Below, piece after piece: positions 38,619 through 47,736 of a DNA stretch of 64,000 nucleotides. The translations under genes were made by a program, and so were the position numbers. The stretch is taken from assembly GCF_012927405.1 (NCBI RefSeq), contig NZ_JABBGM010000004.1:248001-312000 (forward strand), in the 5' to 3' direction. This stretch comes from Novosphingobium olei (GTDB lineage Bacteria > Pseudomonadota > Alphaproteobacteria > Sphingomonadales > Sphingomonadaceae). Under the pieces are notes generated by a model, which saw nothing but the letters and a program-made list of their open reading frames with translations, was not told where the DNA came from and ran no database searches. How positions within the stretch are numbered: the stretch's first letter is position 1; every line of letters starts with the position of its first letter.

Positions 38619-39190
38619 CCACGGACCGGGAGCGGCATGGCCGGCTTGCTCTTCGCTCCTTCGGGCCAATCTCCACGTGGGGAAAGGCCCGACGCGACCG
38701 GCGCGGGTCGGCGCTGCGGGAGGCCGGCTCTGCCGGTCAGCGAGGGCGTTAAGCCCCAAGTCCCTCAGGGCAACCCAACGCCACTGCAACGGACGGGCGG
38801 ATGTGGTGCGGTGGTTCAACCGCGTGGCAGCGCTCCCTTGCGAGTCCGGTTCCAGTCCGGTCCGGCCCCTTCATGGGGCCGCGACCAATCCCGGAACTTA
38901 TCCTCGCGGGACTTATCGCTACGGACCGGGCCGCCTTGCGAGCCGCCGCCCGGGTTTCGAGCCCCCGTCCGACTACAGGCTGAGCCGATCCGGGATAGCC
39001 AACGCCCCGCCGGCCACTCGCCACAGCGTTCCTCTTGCCCTCCACGCGCACGCGCCACGCATGGCGCCCGCGCCGGTCGCGCAGGTCCGTACACTTCCCA
39101 ACGGCGTTATCGTCCGGGCTCGCCGCCGGATAAGAAGGCGTGCCCAAGGTAAACCGCTGGCGACTTATGTCTCGATTTACGCGGCTCATT
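38619..39190 (+). ncRNA. Candidate structured RNA or decayed gene (unknown)
   Basis: This stretch is GC-rich and open in several frames, but the products are Arg/Pro-rich with rare codons (AGG, AGA, ATA, TTA) and look non-coding. Hairpins include CGGCCCC-TTCAT-GGGGCCG (38863-38881), GGGCC/GGCCC around 38653-38690 and CCCGACGC/GCGCGGGTCGG. The words CCTTGCGAG and a T-arm-like GGTTCCAG/GTTTCGAG occur twice about 95 bp apart. No tRNA cloverleaf, RNase P core or tmRNA tag could be found, and no clear terminator. It may be transcribed from the promoter at 38584. Confidence 0.35.
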
Positions 39191-39237
39191 AGTTTTCGTT
39201 GCTTGGCAAGCGCCTTGCGCGCTGCCACTTGAAGGCG

Positions 39238-40521
39238 GTGTCAGACACTGCCCCTACCCCTGAACCCACATCCCCGCTGCAGATCCCGGATTACCGCCGC
39301 TTCTGGACGGCGCGGCTGGCCTCTGCCTTTGCCACCACCGGCATGGTGGTGATCCTGGGCTACCAGCTCTACGACGTGGCGCGCGGCGCCTATGGCATGA
39401 GCATCGGCAAGGCTTCGTTCCAGCTCGGCCTTCTGGGGCTCGTGCAGTTCCTGCCGCTGTTCCTGCTGACCCCGGTCGCGGGCGTGGTGGCCGACCGGTT
39501 CGACCGGCGGCTGGTGGTGACGTGTTCGATGCTGATCGACACGGTGGTGGCGCTGGTGCTGACGCTGGCGACGTGGCTGCAGGTGCTGAACCTGCCGCTG
39601 CTGTTCGGCCTTGGCGCGCTGCACGGCACGGCGCGCGTGTTCCTGGGGCCGGCGCTGTCCTCGATCGCGCCCAACGTGGTGCCGCCGGCGCTGCTGCCGC
39701 GCGCCGTCGCGATCAACGCGATGGCGTGGCAGATCGGTTCGCTGGGCGGCCCGGCCCTCGCCGGCCTGATGTTCGCGGCCTATGCCCCGGCGCCCTATGC
39801 GGTTTCGACCGTGCTGCTGGCGGTGGGTGCGGTGCGCATCTTCGGCATCCGCCCGCTGCCCCCCAAGGAGGACAACCGCAACGTCCATCCGATCAAGCAG
39901 ATCCGCGAAGGACTGTCGTTCGTGTGGAACGAGCGCTTCCTGCTGGGCTGCATCACGCTCGACCTGTTCGCCGTATTGCTGGGCGGGGCGACCGCGCTGC
40001 TGCCGGTGTTCGCGCGCGATATCCTGACGATCGACGGGCACGCGGTCGGCTCGTATGGCCTGGGCTTCATGCGCGCGATGCCGGGCCTTGGCGCGGCGCT
40101 GGTGGCGACGTTCCTTTCGCGCCGCCCGATCGAGCAGGAAGTCGGCAACAAGATGCTGCTCGCGGTGATCGCGTTCGGCGCGGCCACCATCGGCTTTGCC
40201 CTGTCTCGCAATTTCGCGCTGTCGCTGGTGTTCCTGGCGCTGATCGGCGCGAGCGACATGGTTTCGGTGTTCATCCGCAACACGCTGGTACAGCTGCACA
40301 CCCCCGACGGCGTGCGCGGGCGCGTCTCGTCGATCTCGGGCCTTGCCATCTCGGCCTCGAACGAGCTGGGCGAAATGCAGTCCGGCGTGGCCGCCGCCCT
40401 GCTTGGCGCAACCGGAGCGGTTGTGTTCGGCGGGGTGGGTGCGATAGTCGTTACCGTGCTGTGGGCCTTCTGGTTCCCGGAACTGCGCCGGGCCCGGACG
40501 TTCGCGGCGAAGTACACCTGA
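39238..40521 (+). CDS. MFS transporter
   Basis: A 427-residue member of the major facilitator superfamily, close to the EntS-like exporter group. Twelve hydrophobic segments are visible, with the family signature between helices 2 and 3 as GVVADRFDRRLVV (about residue 80). GTG at 39238 was chosen so that the protein starts SDTAPTPEPTS before helix 1; TTG at 39199 would add 13 residues. It is followed by cysK after 51 bp. Substrate unknown. Confidence 0.85.
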   Translation: MSDTAPTPEPTSPLQIPDYRRFWTARLASAFATTGMVVILGYQLYDVARGAYGMSIGKASFQLGLLGLVQFLPLFLLTPVAGVVADRFDRRLVVTCSMLIDTVVALVLTLATWLQVLNLPLLFGLGALHGTARVFLGPALSSIAPNVVPPALLPRAVAINAMAWQIGSLGGPALAGLMFAAYAPAPYAVSTVLLAVGAVRIFGIRPLPPKEDNRNVHPIKQIREGLSFVWNERFLLGCITLDLFAVLLGGATALLPVFARDILTIDGHAVGSYGLGFMRAMPGLGAALVATFLSRRPIEQEVGNKMLLAVIAFGAATIGFALSRNFALSLVFLALIGASDMVSVFIRNTLVQLHTPDGVRGRVSSISGLAISASNELGEMQSGVAAALLGATGAVVFGGVGAIVVTVLWAFWFPELRRARTFAAKYT

Positions 40522-40572
40522 CGTTTCAACCGCAACACACATTCAACGCTCAACACCTGGGAGCATAGCGAC

Positions 40573-41490
<918 letters not shown>

Positions 41491-41495
41491 GCCGC

Positions 41496-42197
41496 GTGGC
41501 GCTCCAGCAGGTCGACTACCAGGACGGCGACGTCGCGCTCACGGGGTGGCTCGCGCTGCCCCAGGGCGCGGCGCGCGCGGGCATCGTGATCTTTCCCACG
41601 ATCATGAACCGCAACGCCCCAATGGACCGGCGCGCGCAGATGCTGGCCGATGCCGGCTACGTCGCGCTGATCGCGGACTTCTATGGCGAAACGCCGGAGG
41701 ACTTCGCCGCATCGCAAACGCTGTCGGCCGCGTTGAAGGCAGACGTCGATGCCTATCGCGCGCGGATCGCGGCGGGCATCGCCGCGCTGCGGGCGCACCC
41801 GGCGGCGGCGGGCCTGCCGCTGGCGGCCATCGGCTACTGCATGGGTGGCCAGGCGGTGCTCGAAGCCGCGCGCGACGGGCAGGACCTGCTGGCGGTGGCG
41901 AGCTTCCACGGGATTCTCACCACCGACCGCAAGGCCGACAAGGCGATCGGCCCGCGCGTGCTGGTCTGCCACGGCGATGCCGACCCGCTCGCCCCGCGCG
42001 ACCATGTCCTTGCCTTCTGGGAGGAAATGGACGCGGTCGGCGCGAAGTGGCACTTCCACAGCTATGCGGGCGTCAAGCACGGCTTCACCGATCCCGGCAG
42101 CGACGCGCGCGGCCTGCCGGCCATCGGCTACGATGCCAGCGCCGACCGGCAATCGTGGGCGGCGCTGACCTCGCTGCTCGACGAAGTGCTGGGTTAG
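41496..42197 (+). CDS. Dienelactone hydrolase family protein
   Basis: A 233-residue alpha/beta hydrolase. The nucleophile is cysteine in IGYCMGGQA (about 116), Asp in CHGDADPLAP (about 163), and His in GVKHGFTDPG (about 196), the dienelactone hydrolase triad. GTG at 41496 uses a GGAG lying in the end of cysK, so the two genes are coupled. The stop overlaps that of the convergent phosphotransferase gene. The substrate is not evident. Confidence 0.9.
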   Translation: MALQQVDYQDGDVALTGWLALPQGAARAGIVIFPTIMNRNAPMDRRAQMLADAGYVALIADFYGETPEDFAASQTLSAALKADVDAYRARIAAGIAALRAHPAAAGLPLAAIGYCMGGQAVLEAARDGQDLLAVASFHGILTTDRKADKAIGPRVLVCHGDADPLAPRDHVLAFWEEMDAVGAKWHFHSYAGVKHGFTDPGSDARGLPAIGYDASADRQSWAALTSLLDEVLG

Positions 42198-43651
42198 ACC
42201 AGCTTCCAGTCCTTCAGCGCGGCGACGTTGCGCTCCGCCAGCGTCATCAGCAGCCGGTCATTGTGCTCGGTGGAAGGCATGGCCATGATCGCGCCGACCG
42301 TGAACTGCAGCGCGATGGGCAGTGCGGCGGCATAATCGGTGCGCGCCCGTTCCAGCGTCCATTCCGGCGCGACCTTGCCCACGGTCGCCACGCTCGCTTC
42401 GATCAGCGCGTTTTCGCAATCGCGGCGATCGTCGGGGGTGAGCGATCCGGCAAGGAAATAGGCGAGATCGAGCATCGGGCTGGCCTTGGTGGCGAATTGC
42501 CAGTCGATCAGCCACGCGCGCGGACCGTCCGGCGTATCTTCGAACATCACGTTATCGACGCGCGGTTCGCCGTGGACCAGCGTTTCGCCCTGCGCCGCGG
42601 TGCGGATGGCGGCCTCCATGCGGGGCACGAAGGCGTCGATCGCGTCGAGCACGGAGGGAGCGAGGCGGCCGGTGAAGCGGTTGCGGAATTCAGCGGCGGC
42701 GGCGGCATAGCCCTGCGCCGATTCGGCGGCCCCGCCCGCGCGATCCTGCAGCCAGGACGCGCCTTCGAGACGCGGATCGCCCCAGCTCGCGGCATGGAGC
42801 TTGGACAGTTCGGCCGCCACGGCATGGGCCTCTGCCACCGAGCAGCCGGCGATCTGGTCGCCCGCGCGAGTCCGTTCGGACAAGTCTTCCATCACGAGGT
42901 TGATGCCACGCCCATCGTCGCTGACCTTGCGCCAGAAGGCACGCGGGGTGGCGAGCGGCGGGTTCTCGCCGAGGAATTCGTAGACCGCGCATTCGCGGGC
43001 ATAGACCTGCGCCGCGCCCGCCATCTCGATCGCCTGCGGGATGGCCGAGGTGATCTTGCACACCACCGCGCCCACCGCGTCGGCGGCGTTGGCATTGTAG
43101 GTGATCTGGGTGCGGATGGTCTGCGACATGTTGCCATGGCCGATCGCCTTGTTGGCAAGCAGGCTGACGCGCGGTGACGCAACGCCCGCGTGCTGCAGCA
43201 TGGCCTGGATCCAGATCGGCGTGATCTGGTCGACGGTGGCGATCAGCGCCGGTTCGGGCAGGTCCTGCGGCACCGAGCTGTCACCCTCCACGCCCCAGCG
43301 GCCCGGGGTGTAGCTCGAATTCCAGCAGTCGGTGAACTTGCCGTCGACCGCCTTGAACACCTCGATGCCGCACAGGTCGATCCGCTCGCCCTTGCGCGTG
43401 TGCATGTTCCACACCGAGGTGACGTAAGTGTCGTCGGCACAGAGCACTTCGTGGGTGAAGTAGGGTTCGGCGCGCTCGGACTGTTGGCGCACGCGGGCCA
43501 TCTGGTCTTCGAGGCTGAGCGCGGTGACGCTGCCGGGATCGTGGCGGATGATCGGATCGGCGCAAAGCTCGGCGATCATCTCGACCTTGCGGTTGTTCCA
43601 GACCTCGGTCCAGTAAAGCTCGATAAGCTCCCTGGGGCTGCGCTTGGCCAT
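42194..43651 (-). CDS. SnoaL-like domain fused to an aminoglycoside-phosphotransferase-type kinase
   Basis: A 485-residue two-domain protein. Residues about 1-125 are a SnoaL/NTF2-like fold (LIELYWTEVWNNRKVEMIAEL, with GERIDLCGIEVFKAVDGKF). The rest is a phosphotransferase of the APH/EcKinase type with VYEFLGENPP, the catalytic loop LVHGEPRVDNVMFED (about 365-379; His-Gly-Glu instead of HGD) and the metal Asp in WLIDWQFAT. Such kinases in acyl-CoA clusters may phosphorylate small lipophilic compounds. The ATG at 43651 follows GGGAGAGAG, which lies in a large hairpin. Confidence 0.85.
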   Translation of the reverse strand: MAKRSPRELIELYWTEVWNNRKVEMIAELCADPIIRHDPGSVTALSLEDQMARVRQQSERAEPYFTHEVLCADDTYVTSVWNMHTRKGERIDLCGIEVFKAVDGKFTDCWNSSYTPGRWGVEGDSSVPQDLPEPALIATVDQITPIWIQAMLQHAGVASPRVSLLANKAIGHGNMSQTIRTQITYNANAADAVGAVVCKITSAIPQAIEMAGAAQVYARECAVYEFLGENPPLATPRAFWRKVSDDGRGINLVMEDLSERTRAGDQIAGCSVAEAHAVAAELSKLHAASWGDPRLEGASWLQDRAGGAAESAQGYAAAAAEFRNRFTGRLAPSVLDAIDAFVPRMEAAIRTAAQGETLVHGEPRVDNVMFEDTPDGPRAWLIDWQFATKASPMLDLAYFLAGSLTPDDRRDCENALIEASVATVGKVAPEWTLERARTDYAAALPIALQFTVGAIMAMPSTEHNDRLLMTLAERNVAALKDWKLV

Positions 43652-43652
43652 C

Positions 43653-43702
43653 ACTCTCTCCCGGATAATCTTAACCGCGTGGTTAAGCCGCCGGGAGAGA
43701 GT
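43653..43702 (-). promoter_or_regulatory. Nested hairpin sequestering the ribosome binding site
   Basis: On the minus strand ACTCTCTCCCGG (43702-43691) pairs perfectly with CCGGGAGAGAGT (43664-43653), and inside it CTTAACC (43687-43681) pairs with GGTTAAG (43676-43670) around a 4-nt loop. The second 12-base arm contains the GGGAGAGAG Shine-Dalgarno and ends one base before the ATG of the phosphotransferase gene. The inner CTTAACC-N4-GGTTAAG may also be a DNA operator. Confidence 0.6.
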
Positions 43703-43723
43703 TGGTCAAGGACGACTATTCGG

Positions 43724-45517
43724 TCAGGCCGCGAAAGCTTCGGGCGGCAGCGCCATGATGGTATCCGCCCCCGCCTCGATCTCGCGACGCAGCGCGCCTG
43801 CGTGGGGAGCGAAACGCAGCGCCCAGTGCTTTGCACAGACGAGCTTGGCGGCATAGAACGAAGGCTCCTCGCCCCCGTCGGCGCGCGCGGCGATCTTCGC
43901 CATGCGCAGCCACATCAAGCCGGTGGCGGCAATGCCCAGCAGCGTCATGTAGGCATAGGCCCCGGCGCCGAGGTTGTCGGGGTTGGCCATGGCGTTGGAC
44001 ATGAACCACAGGGTCGATGCCTTCAGCTCGCCATTCACCTTGGCAAGGCGTTCGGCAACGAGCCTGACCGCGTCGTTGTCGCTGCCTTCGGCGCATTCAT
44101 CATCGACCAGCTTGAAGAACGCCTGGATCGCGCGGCCGCCGTTGAGCGCCAACTTGCGCCCGGCAAGGTCCATCGCCTGAACGCCGTTGGCGCCTTCGTA
44201 GATCATCGCGATGCGGGCATCGCGCACGAACTGGTCCATGCCGTTTTCGACGATGTAGCCATGCCCGCCCCACACCTGCTGCATGTCGGTGGCGACCTTG
44301 TAGCCCATGTCGGTGCCGTAACCCTTGATCACCGGGGTGAGCAGGCCGATCAGGTCGTCTGCTTCCTGCCGTTCGGCCTCGGTCGCCGCCTTGTGCGAAA
44401 GGTCGACCAGAAGGCCGCCCCACAGGCACAGCGCGCGCATGCCTTCGATGAAGGTCTTGCCGTCCATCAGCATCCGGCGGACATCGGGGTGGACGAACAG
44501 CGGATCGGCCTTGGCGGCGGGGTCCTTGGCGCCGGTGAGCGAGCGGCCCTGGCGGCGTTCGCCGGCATAGGCGACCGCGTTCTGGTAGGCGACTTCGGCC
44601 TGCGCGAGGCCCTGGATGCCGACGCCGAGGCGCGCCGCGTTCATCATGATGAACATCGCGGCGAGGCCCTTGTTCTCCTCGCCCACGAGCCAGCCCTTGG
44701 CGCCATCGTAATTCATCACGCAGGTGGCGTTGCCGTGGATGCCCATCTTGTGCTCGATCGAGCCGACCGACACGGCATTGCGCTCGCCCAGCGAGCCGTC
44801 CTCGTTCACCAGCACCTTGGGCACGATGAACAGCGAGATGCCCTTGGTCGAATCCGGCGCGCCCGGCGTCTTGGCGAGCACGAGGTGGATGATGTTGTCG
44901 GCAAGATCGTGGTCGCCCGCCGAGATGAAGATCTTGGTGCCGGTGACGGCATAGGAGCCATCGGCCTGCGGTTCGGCGCGGGTGCGGATGAGGCCGAGAT
45001 CGGTGCCGCACTGCGGCTCGGTCAGGTTCATCGTGCCGGTCCATTCGCCCGAGATCATGCGCGGCAGGTACTTGGCCTTCTGCTCGTCAGACCCCTTGGC
45101 AAGGATCGCCGAGATCGCGCCCGCGGCAAGGCCGGGATACATCGCGAAGGCCTGGTTGGATTCGCCCATGTATTCCTCGAAGGCGAAGCCCAGCGCGTGC
45201 GGCAGGCCCTGCCCGCCGAATTCCTGCGGCGCGGTCAGCGTGCCCCAGCCCGCTTCGCGGAACTGGTTGTACGCCTGCTTGAAGCCGGTGGGCGTGGTGA
45301 CGCTGCCATCGGCATGGCGGGTGCAGCCTTCGCGATCGCCCACCTGGTTCAGCGGCGCGAGCACTTCGGAGGTGAAGCGGCCCGCTTCCTCGATCACCGC
45401 GTCGGTCATGTCGCGGGTGGCGCCTTCGAACCCGGGAAGGTTCGCATAGGATTCGAGGCGGACGAGTTCGTTGAGCACGAAGCGGGTATCGCGCGTGGGC
45501 GCCTTGTAAACGGGCAT
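43724..45517 (-). CDS. Acyl-CoA dehydrogenase, long form (DmdC-like)
   Basis: A 597-residue FAD enzyme that oxidises an acyl-CoA to the enoyl-CoA. The long length, the N-terminal cap and the C-terminal extension (about residues 465-590, the acyl-CoA dehydrogenase C domain) place it with 3-methylmercaptopropionyl-CoA dehydrogenase-like proteins. Motifs: WTGTMNLTEPQCGTDLG, KIFISAGDHDL, and the GTNG-like YEGANGVQAMDL near 440. It lies 28 bp after a MerR-type regulator gene on the same strand. Confidence 0.92.
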   Translation of the reverse strand: MPVYKAPTRDTRFVLNELVRLESYANLPGFEGATRDMTDAVIEEAGRFTSEVLAPLNQVGDREGCTRHADGSVTTPTGFKQAYNQFREAGWGTLTAPQEFGGQGLPHALGFAFEEYMGESNQAFAMYPGLAAGAISAILAKGSDEQKAKYLPRMISGEWTGTMNLTEPQCGTDLGLIRTRAEPQADGSYAVTGTKIFISAGDHDLADNIIHLVLAKTPGAPDSTKGISLFIVPKVLVNEDGSLGERNAVSVGSIEHKMGIHGNATCVMNYDGAKGWLVGEENKGLAAMFIMMNAARLGVGIQGLAQAEVAYQNAVAYAGERRQGRSLTGAKDPAAKADPLFVHPDVRRMLMDGKTFIEGMRALCLWGGLLVDLSHKAATEAERQEADDLIGLLTPVIKGYGTDMGYKVATDMQQVWGGHGYIVENGMDQFVRDARIAMIYEGANGVQAMDLAGRKLALNGGRAIQAFFKLVDDECAEGSDNDAVRLVAERLAKVNGELKASTLWFMSNAMANPDNLGAGAYAYMTLLGIAATGLMWLRMAKIAARADGGEEPSFYAAKLVCAKHWALRFAPHAGALRREIEAGADTIMALPPEAFAA

Positions 45518-45545
45518 GAGGGGTGCCTTCTGCTAAGGGTACGGG

Positions 45546-46013
45546 TCAGTCGACGTCGCGGCCGGCGGCGCGTTCGCGCGAGACGACCAGATCGACGAAG
45601 CTGGTGAGTTCATCGATGGTGGCGGCAATGTCCGCCTGCTGCTTCTGGAGCATGTCGATCCGTTCGCGGCACTTGGCGATGGTGACGCGGCGCTGTTCGG
45701 CGCGGCCATCGTCGAGATCGTAGAGATCGATCATGTCGCGGATTTCGGACAGGCTGAAACCGACGTTCTTGGCCCGCATGATCCAGGCGAGCCGCGCGCG
45801 GTCGCGCTTGGAGTAGATGCGCGACAGGCCGACACGGGTCGGCGAGATCAGCCCTTCGTCCTCGTAGAAGCGAAGCGCGCGGGCGGTCACTCCGAACTCG
45901 GCGGAGAGGTCGGAAATGGTGAAATTCTCGCGCGCCAGCGCATCGGGCTGGTCGAGGTGGCCGGTGTGATCGGCGCTTTGGGCGACGGACTGGGTGAGCG
46001 GCTGCGACGACAT
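45546..46013 (-). CDS. MerR family transcriptional regulator
   Basis: A 155-residue regulator. The winged helix is [28 protein letters not shown] (about residues 31-58), followed by a coiled coil and [17 protein letters not shown]. No metal-binding cysteines are seen, which fits the LiuR-like MerR proteins that control branched-chain or fatty acyl-CoA catabolism. It is upstream of, and probably cotranscribed with, the acyl-CoA dehydrogenase. Confidence 0.9.
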   Translation of the reverse strand: MSSQPLTQSVAQSADHTGHLDQPDALARENFTISDLSAEFGVTARALRFYEDEGLISPTRVGLSRIYSKRDRARLAWIMRAKNVGFSLSEIRDMIDLYDLDDGRAEQRRVTIAKCRERIDMLQKQQADIAATIDELTSFVDLVVSRERAAGRDVD

Positions 46014-46033
46014 GGCCGCAACCTAGCTAACCT

Positions 46034-46041
46034 TTACGTAA
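46034..46041. promoter_or_regulatory. TTACGTAA palindrome upstream of merR
   Basis: Perfect 8-bp palindrome 21 bp before the merR ATG, with TTGACG just upstream on the minus strand (46048-46043). ACGT-centred palindromes are typical for LiuR-like regulators. Confidence 0.4.
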
Positions 46042-46053
46042 GCGTCAATGCCG

Positions 46054-46443
46054 TCAGGCGTCCTCGATCCGGGCGAGGCTGCCGTCGTCTTCGATGCGGC
46101 GGTAGAAGCACGAGGGCGCAAGCGTGTGGCACGCAGGGCCGGCCGGCTCGACCCGCAGTTCCAGCGCGTCCTGGTCGCAATCCACGCGGATCTCGATCAC
46201 CTTGAGCACGTGGCCGCTGCTTTCCCCCTTCATCCACAACCGCCCGCGCGAACGCGAATGGAAGTGGGCGAACCCGGTCTGGCGCGTTTTCGCGATCGCT
46301 TCGGCATCCATGTGCGCCAGCATCAGCAGCGCGCCGCTGGCATGATCGACCGCCACTGCGGTGACGAGCCCGGCGGAATCGAACCGGGGCATGAACACGG
46401 CGCCCTGTTCGCGCAGCTCGGTTTCGGAAGAATGCGCGGAAAT
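46054..46443 (-). CDS. hisI: Phosphoribosyl-AMP cyclohydrolase
   Basis: Opens the adenine ring of phosphoribosyl-AMP in histidine synthesis. The core is complete: [30 protein letters not shown] [20 protein letters not shown], the zinc/metal region [10 protein letters not shown], and [15 protein letters not shown]. The start is unclear. No ATG, GTG or TTG lies where relatives begin; the listed position is an ATT at 46443 with GAAAGG nearby, giving [10 protein letters not shown]. The alternative is GTG at 46398, which would shorten the N-terminus by 15 residues. Confidence 0.85.
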   Translation of the reverse strand: MSAHSSETELREQGAVFMPRFDSAGLVTAVAVDHASGALLMLAHMDAEAIAKTRQTGFAHFHSRSRGRLWMKGESSGHVLKVIEIRVDCDQDALELRVEPAGPACHTLAPSCFYRRIEDDGSLARIEDA

Positions 46444-46559
46444 GGGACAGGCCTTTCGGATCGTTACCTCACCACAATGGTGGTTTGTTGCACGATAACC
46501 ACAGATGGCGCCGAAAATCCATGCGCCGCGCACATGGGACTTTCGTCGCGGGCGGGGAT

Positions 46560-46811
46560 CGTGGATGAAGAGCATGCGGTTTGAGGGAGCCGCATCTGGA
46601 CCGCCGAAAGGCGGCGCGAAGCGCCAAAGTTCAGGGAAAAAACGAGGGGCCTTTGCCCGAGCCGATCCCGCGGTGACACCGGGCGGCAGGGCACTGGAAC
46701 GATGAGGGATACGGCGACGGCTGGTTCGGGGGGATCAGCCAGACGCGAGAGCGGCGCCAGCATTTCGTCACGAGGACGCCCGGGACTTCGGTTCCGGGCG
46801 TTTCTCGTTTC
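46560..46811 (+). ncRNA. Candidate small RNA ending in a terminator hairpin
   Basis: No protein gene is visible from 46444 to 46871. At 46777-46800 CGCCCGGGA pairs with TTCCGGGCG (one G-U pair) around CTTCGG, followed by TTTCTCGTTT. This faces the plus strand, yet no plus-strand gene precedes it. Upstream hairpins include CCGCC-GAAA-GGCGG and GGCGC/GCGCC near 46603-46624. No good promoter was found. It could be a small RNA or a relic. Confidence 0.3.
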
Positions 46812-46871
46812 AGGGCCCTTCCCGCTTTGCCCCCTTCAACGCCCGGCATGCGGGACTCCTTCGCCCGGACT

Positions 46872-47672
46872 TCACGCCGCTGCCTGGCTTTCCGGGCCGG
46901 CGGCCTGCGTCGCATCGTCGATCGCTTCGTCCAGCACGCGGGCAAAGCAGGCGATGCGCACCCGCGCCGCGCCCGCCTGGCGCAGCGCCTTGATGCAGGC
47001 ATCGGTGGTGGCGCCGCTGGTCAGCACATCGTCGACCAGCAGCACGCTGGCGCCAGCGATTCGCCCGCTGCGCGCAGGGTTGGCGCGGATTGCGCCGGCA
47101 AGCGCCCGGGCGCGGCTGCGCCGGTCGAGCCCGCCCAGCGAGGGCGTGCGGCGCGTGCGTTCAAGCGCATCGATGCACAGCGGCTGGCCGAGCGCGCGGG
47201 CAATGTGCTGCGCCAGCACCGCCGACTGGTTGTAGCCCCGCTTCCACAGCCGCCAGCGGTGCAGCGGCACCGGCACGACCAGCCATGGCCCATCAAGCGG
47301 CGGCACGCGCGCCGCCATCAGCCGCGCGAGCAGCGCGCCGAGCGCGACGCGGCGGCCGTGCTTGAAGGCGAGCACCAGCTTGCGCGAGGGCGCGGTGTAG
47401 AGCGTGGCGGCGCTGATCCCGTGATGGCGCGGCGGGCGGACCAGGCAGGCGGCGCAGACCAGCCGGTCCGAATCGCGCGCTGCGTCGGCGGGTGCGTCGG
47501 TCTGGGCAAGCGGTCGCTGGCAGCGGCTGCAGGACGGATCGCCCGGCACCACCAGCGTGCTCCAGCATGCGCTGCACAAGCCGCCCTGCTCGGCCAGCGC
47601 CTCGCCACACAAGGGACAGCGCGGCGGGAACACCAGGTCGAGCAGCGGCACGAGCAGCGCGGGAGCGGTCAT
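46872..47672 (-). CDS. ComF family phosphoribosyltransferase-like protein
   Basis: A 266-residue ComF protein, associated with natural transformation in some bacteria. The N-terminal double zinc finger is seen in CPLCG, CSACW, CSRCQ and CAACL. The C-terminal PRPP-binding loop is VLLVDDVLTSGAT (about 215-227). LVVPVPLHRWRLWKRGYNQS is the family signature. ATG at 47672 fits relatives. It is divergent from the methyltransferase gene with 64 bp between. Confidence 0.93.
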   Translation of the reverse strand: MTAPALLVPLLDLVFPPRCPLCGEALAEQGGLCSACWSTLVVPGDPSCSRCQRPLAQTDAPADAARDSDRLVCAACLVRPPRHHGISAATLYTAPSRKLVLAFKHGRRVALGALLARLMAARVPPLDGPWLVVPVPLHRWRLWKRGYNQSAVLAQHIARALGQPLCIDALERTRRTPSLGGLDRRSRARALAGAIRANPARSGRIAGASVLLVDDVLTSGATTDACIKALRQAGAARVRIACFARVLDEAIDDATQAAGPESQAAA

Positions 47673-47736
47673 GCCGCGATACTCCGCGCAAAGCGGGGGG
47701 CTTGGCAAGAGCGTGCCGGGCGGGCAGGCACGCGCC

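Noticed and set aside
38780..38965. Possible tRNA or tmRNA in the non-coding stretch
   Set aside because: T-arm-like CCGG-TTCCAGT-CCGG and a 7-bp acceptor-like hairpin are present, but no full cloverleaf, CCA or tag sequence could be drawn. RNase P and SRP RNA motifs are also absent.
38637..39192. Plus-strand proteins of about 170 residues (starts 38637 and 38677)
   Set aside because: Rare codons, Arg/Pro-rich composition and several frames open at once; no signal, domain or ribosome binding site.
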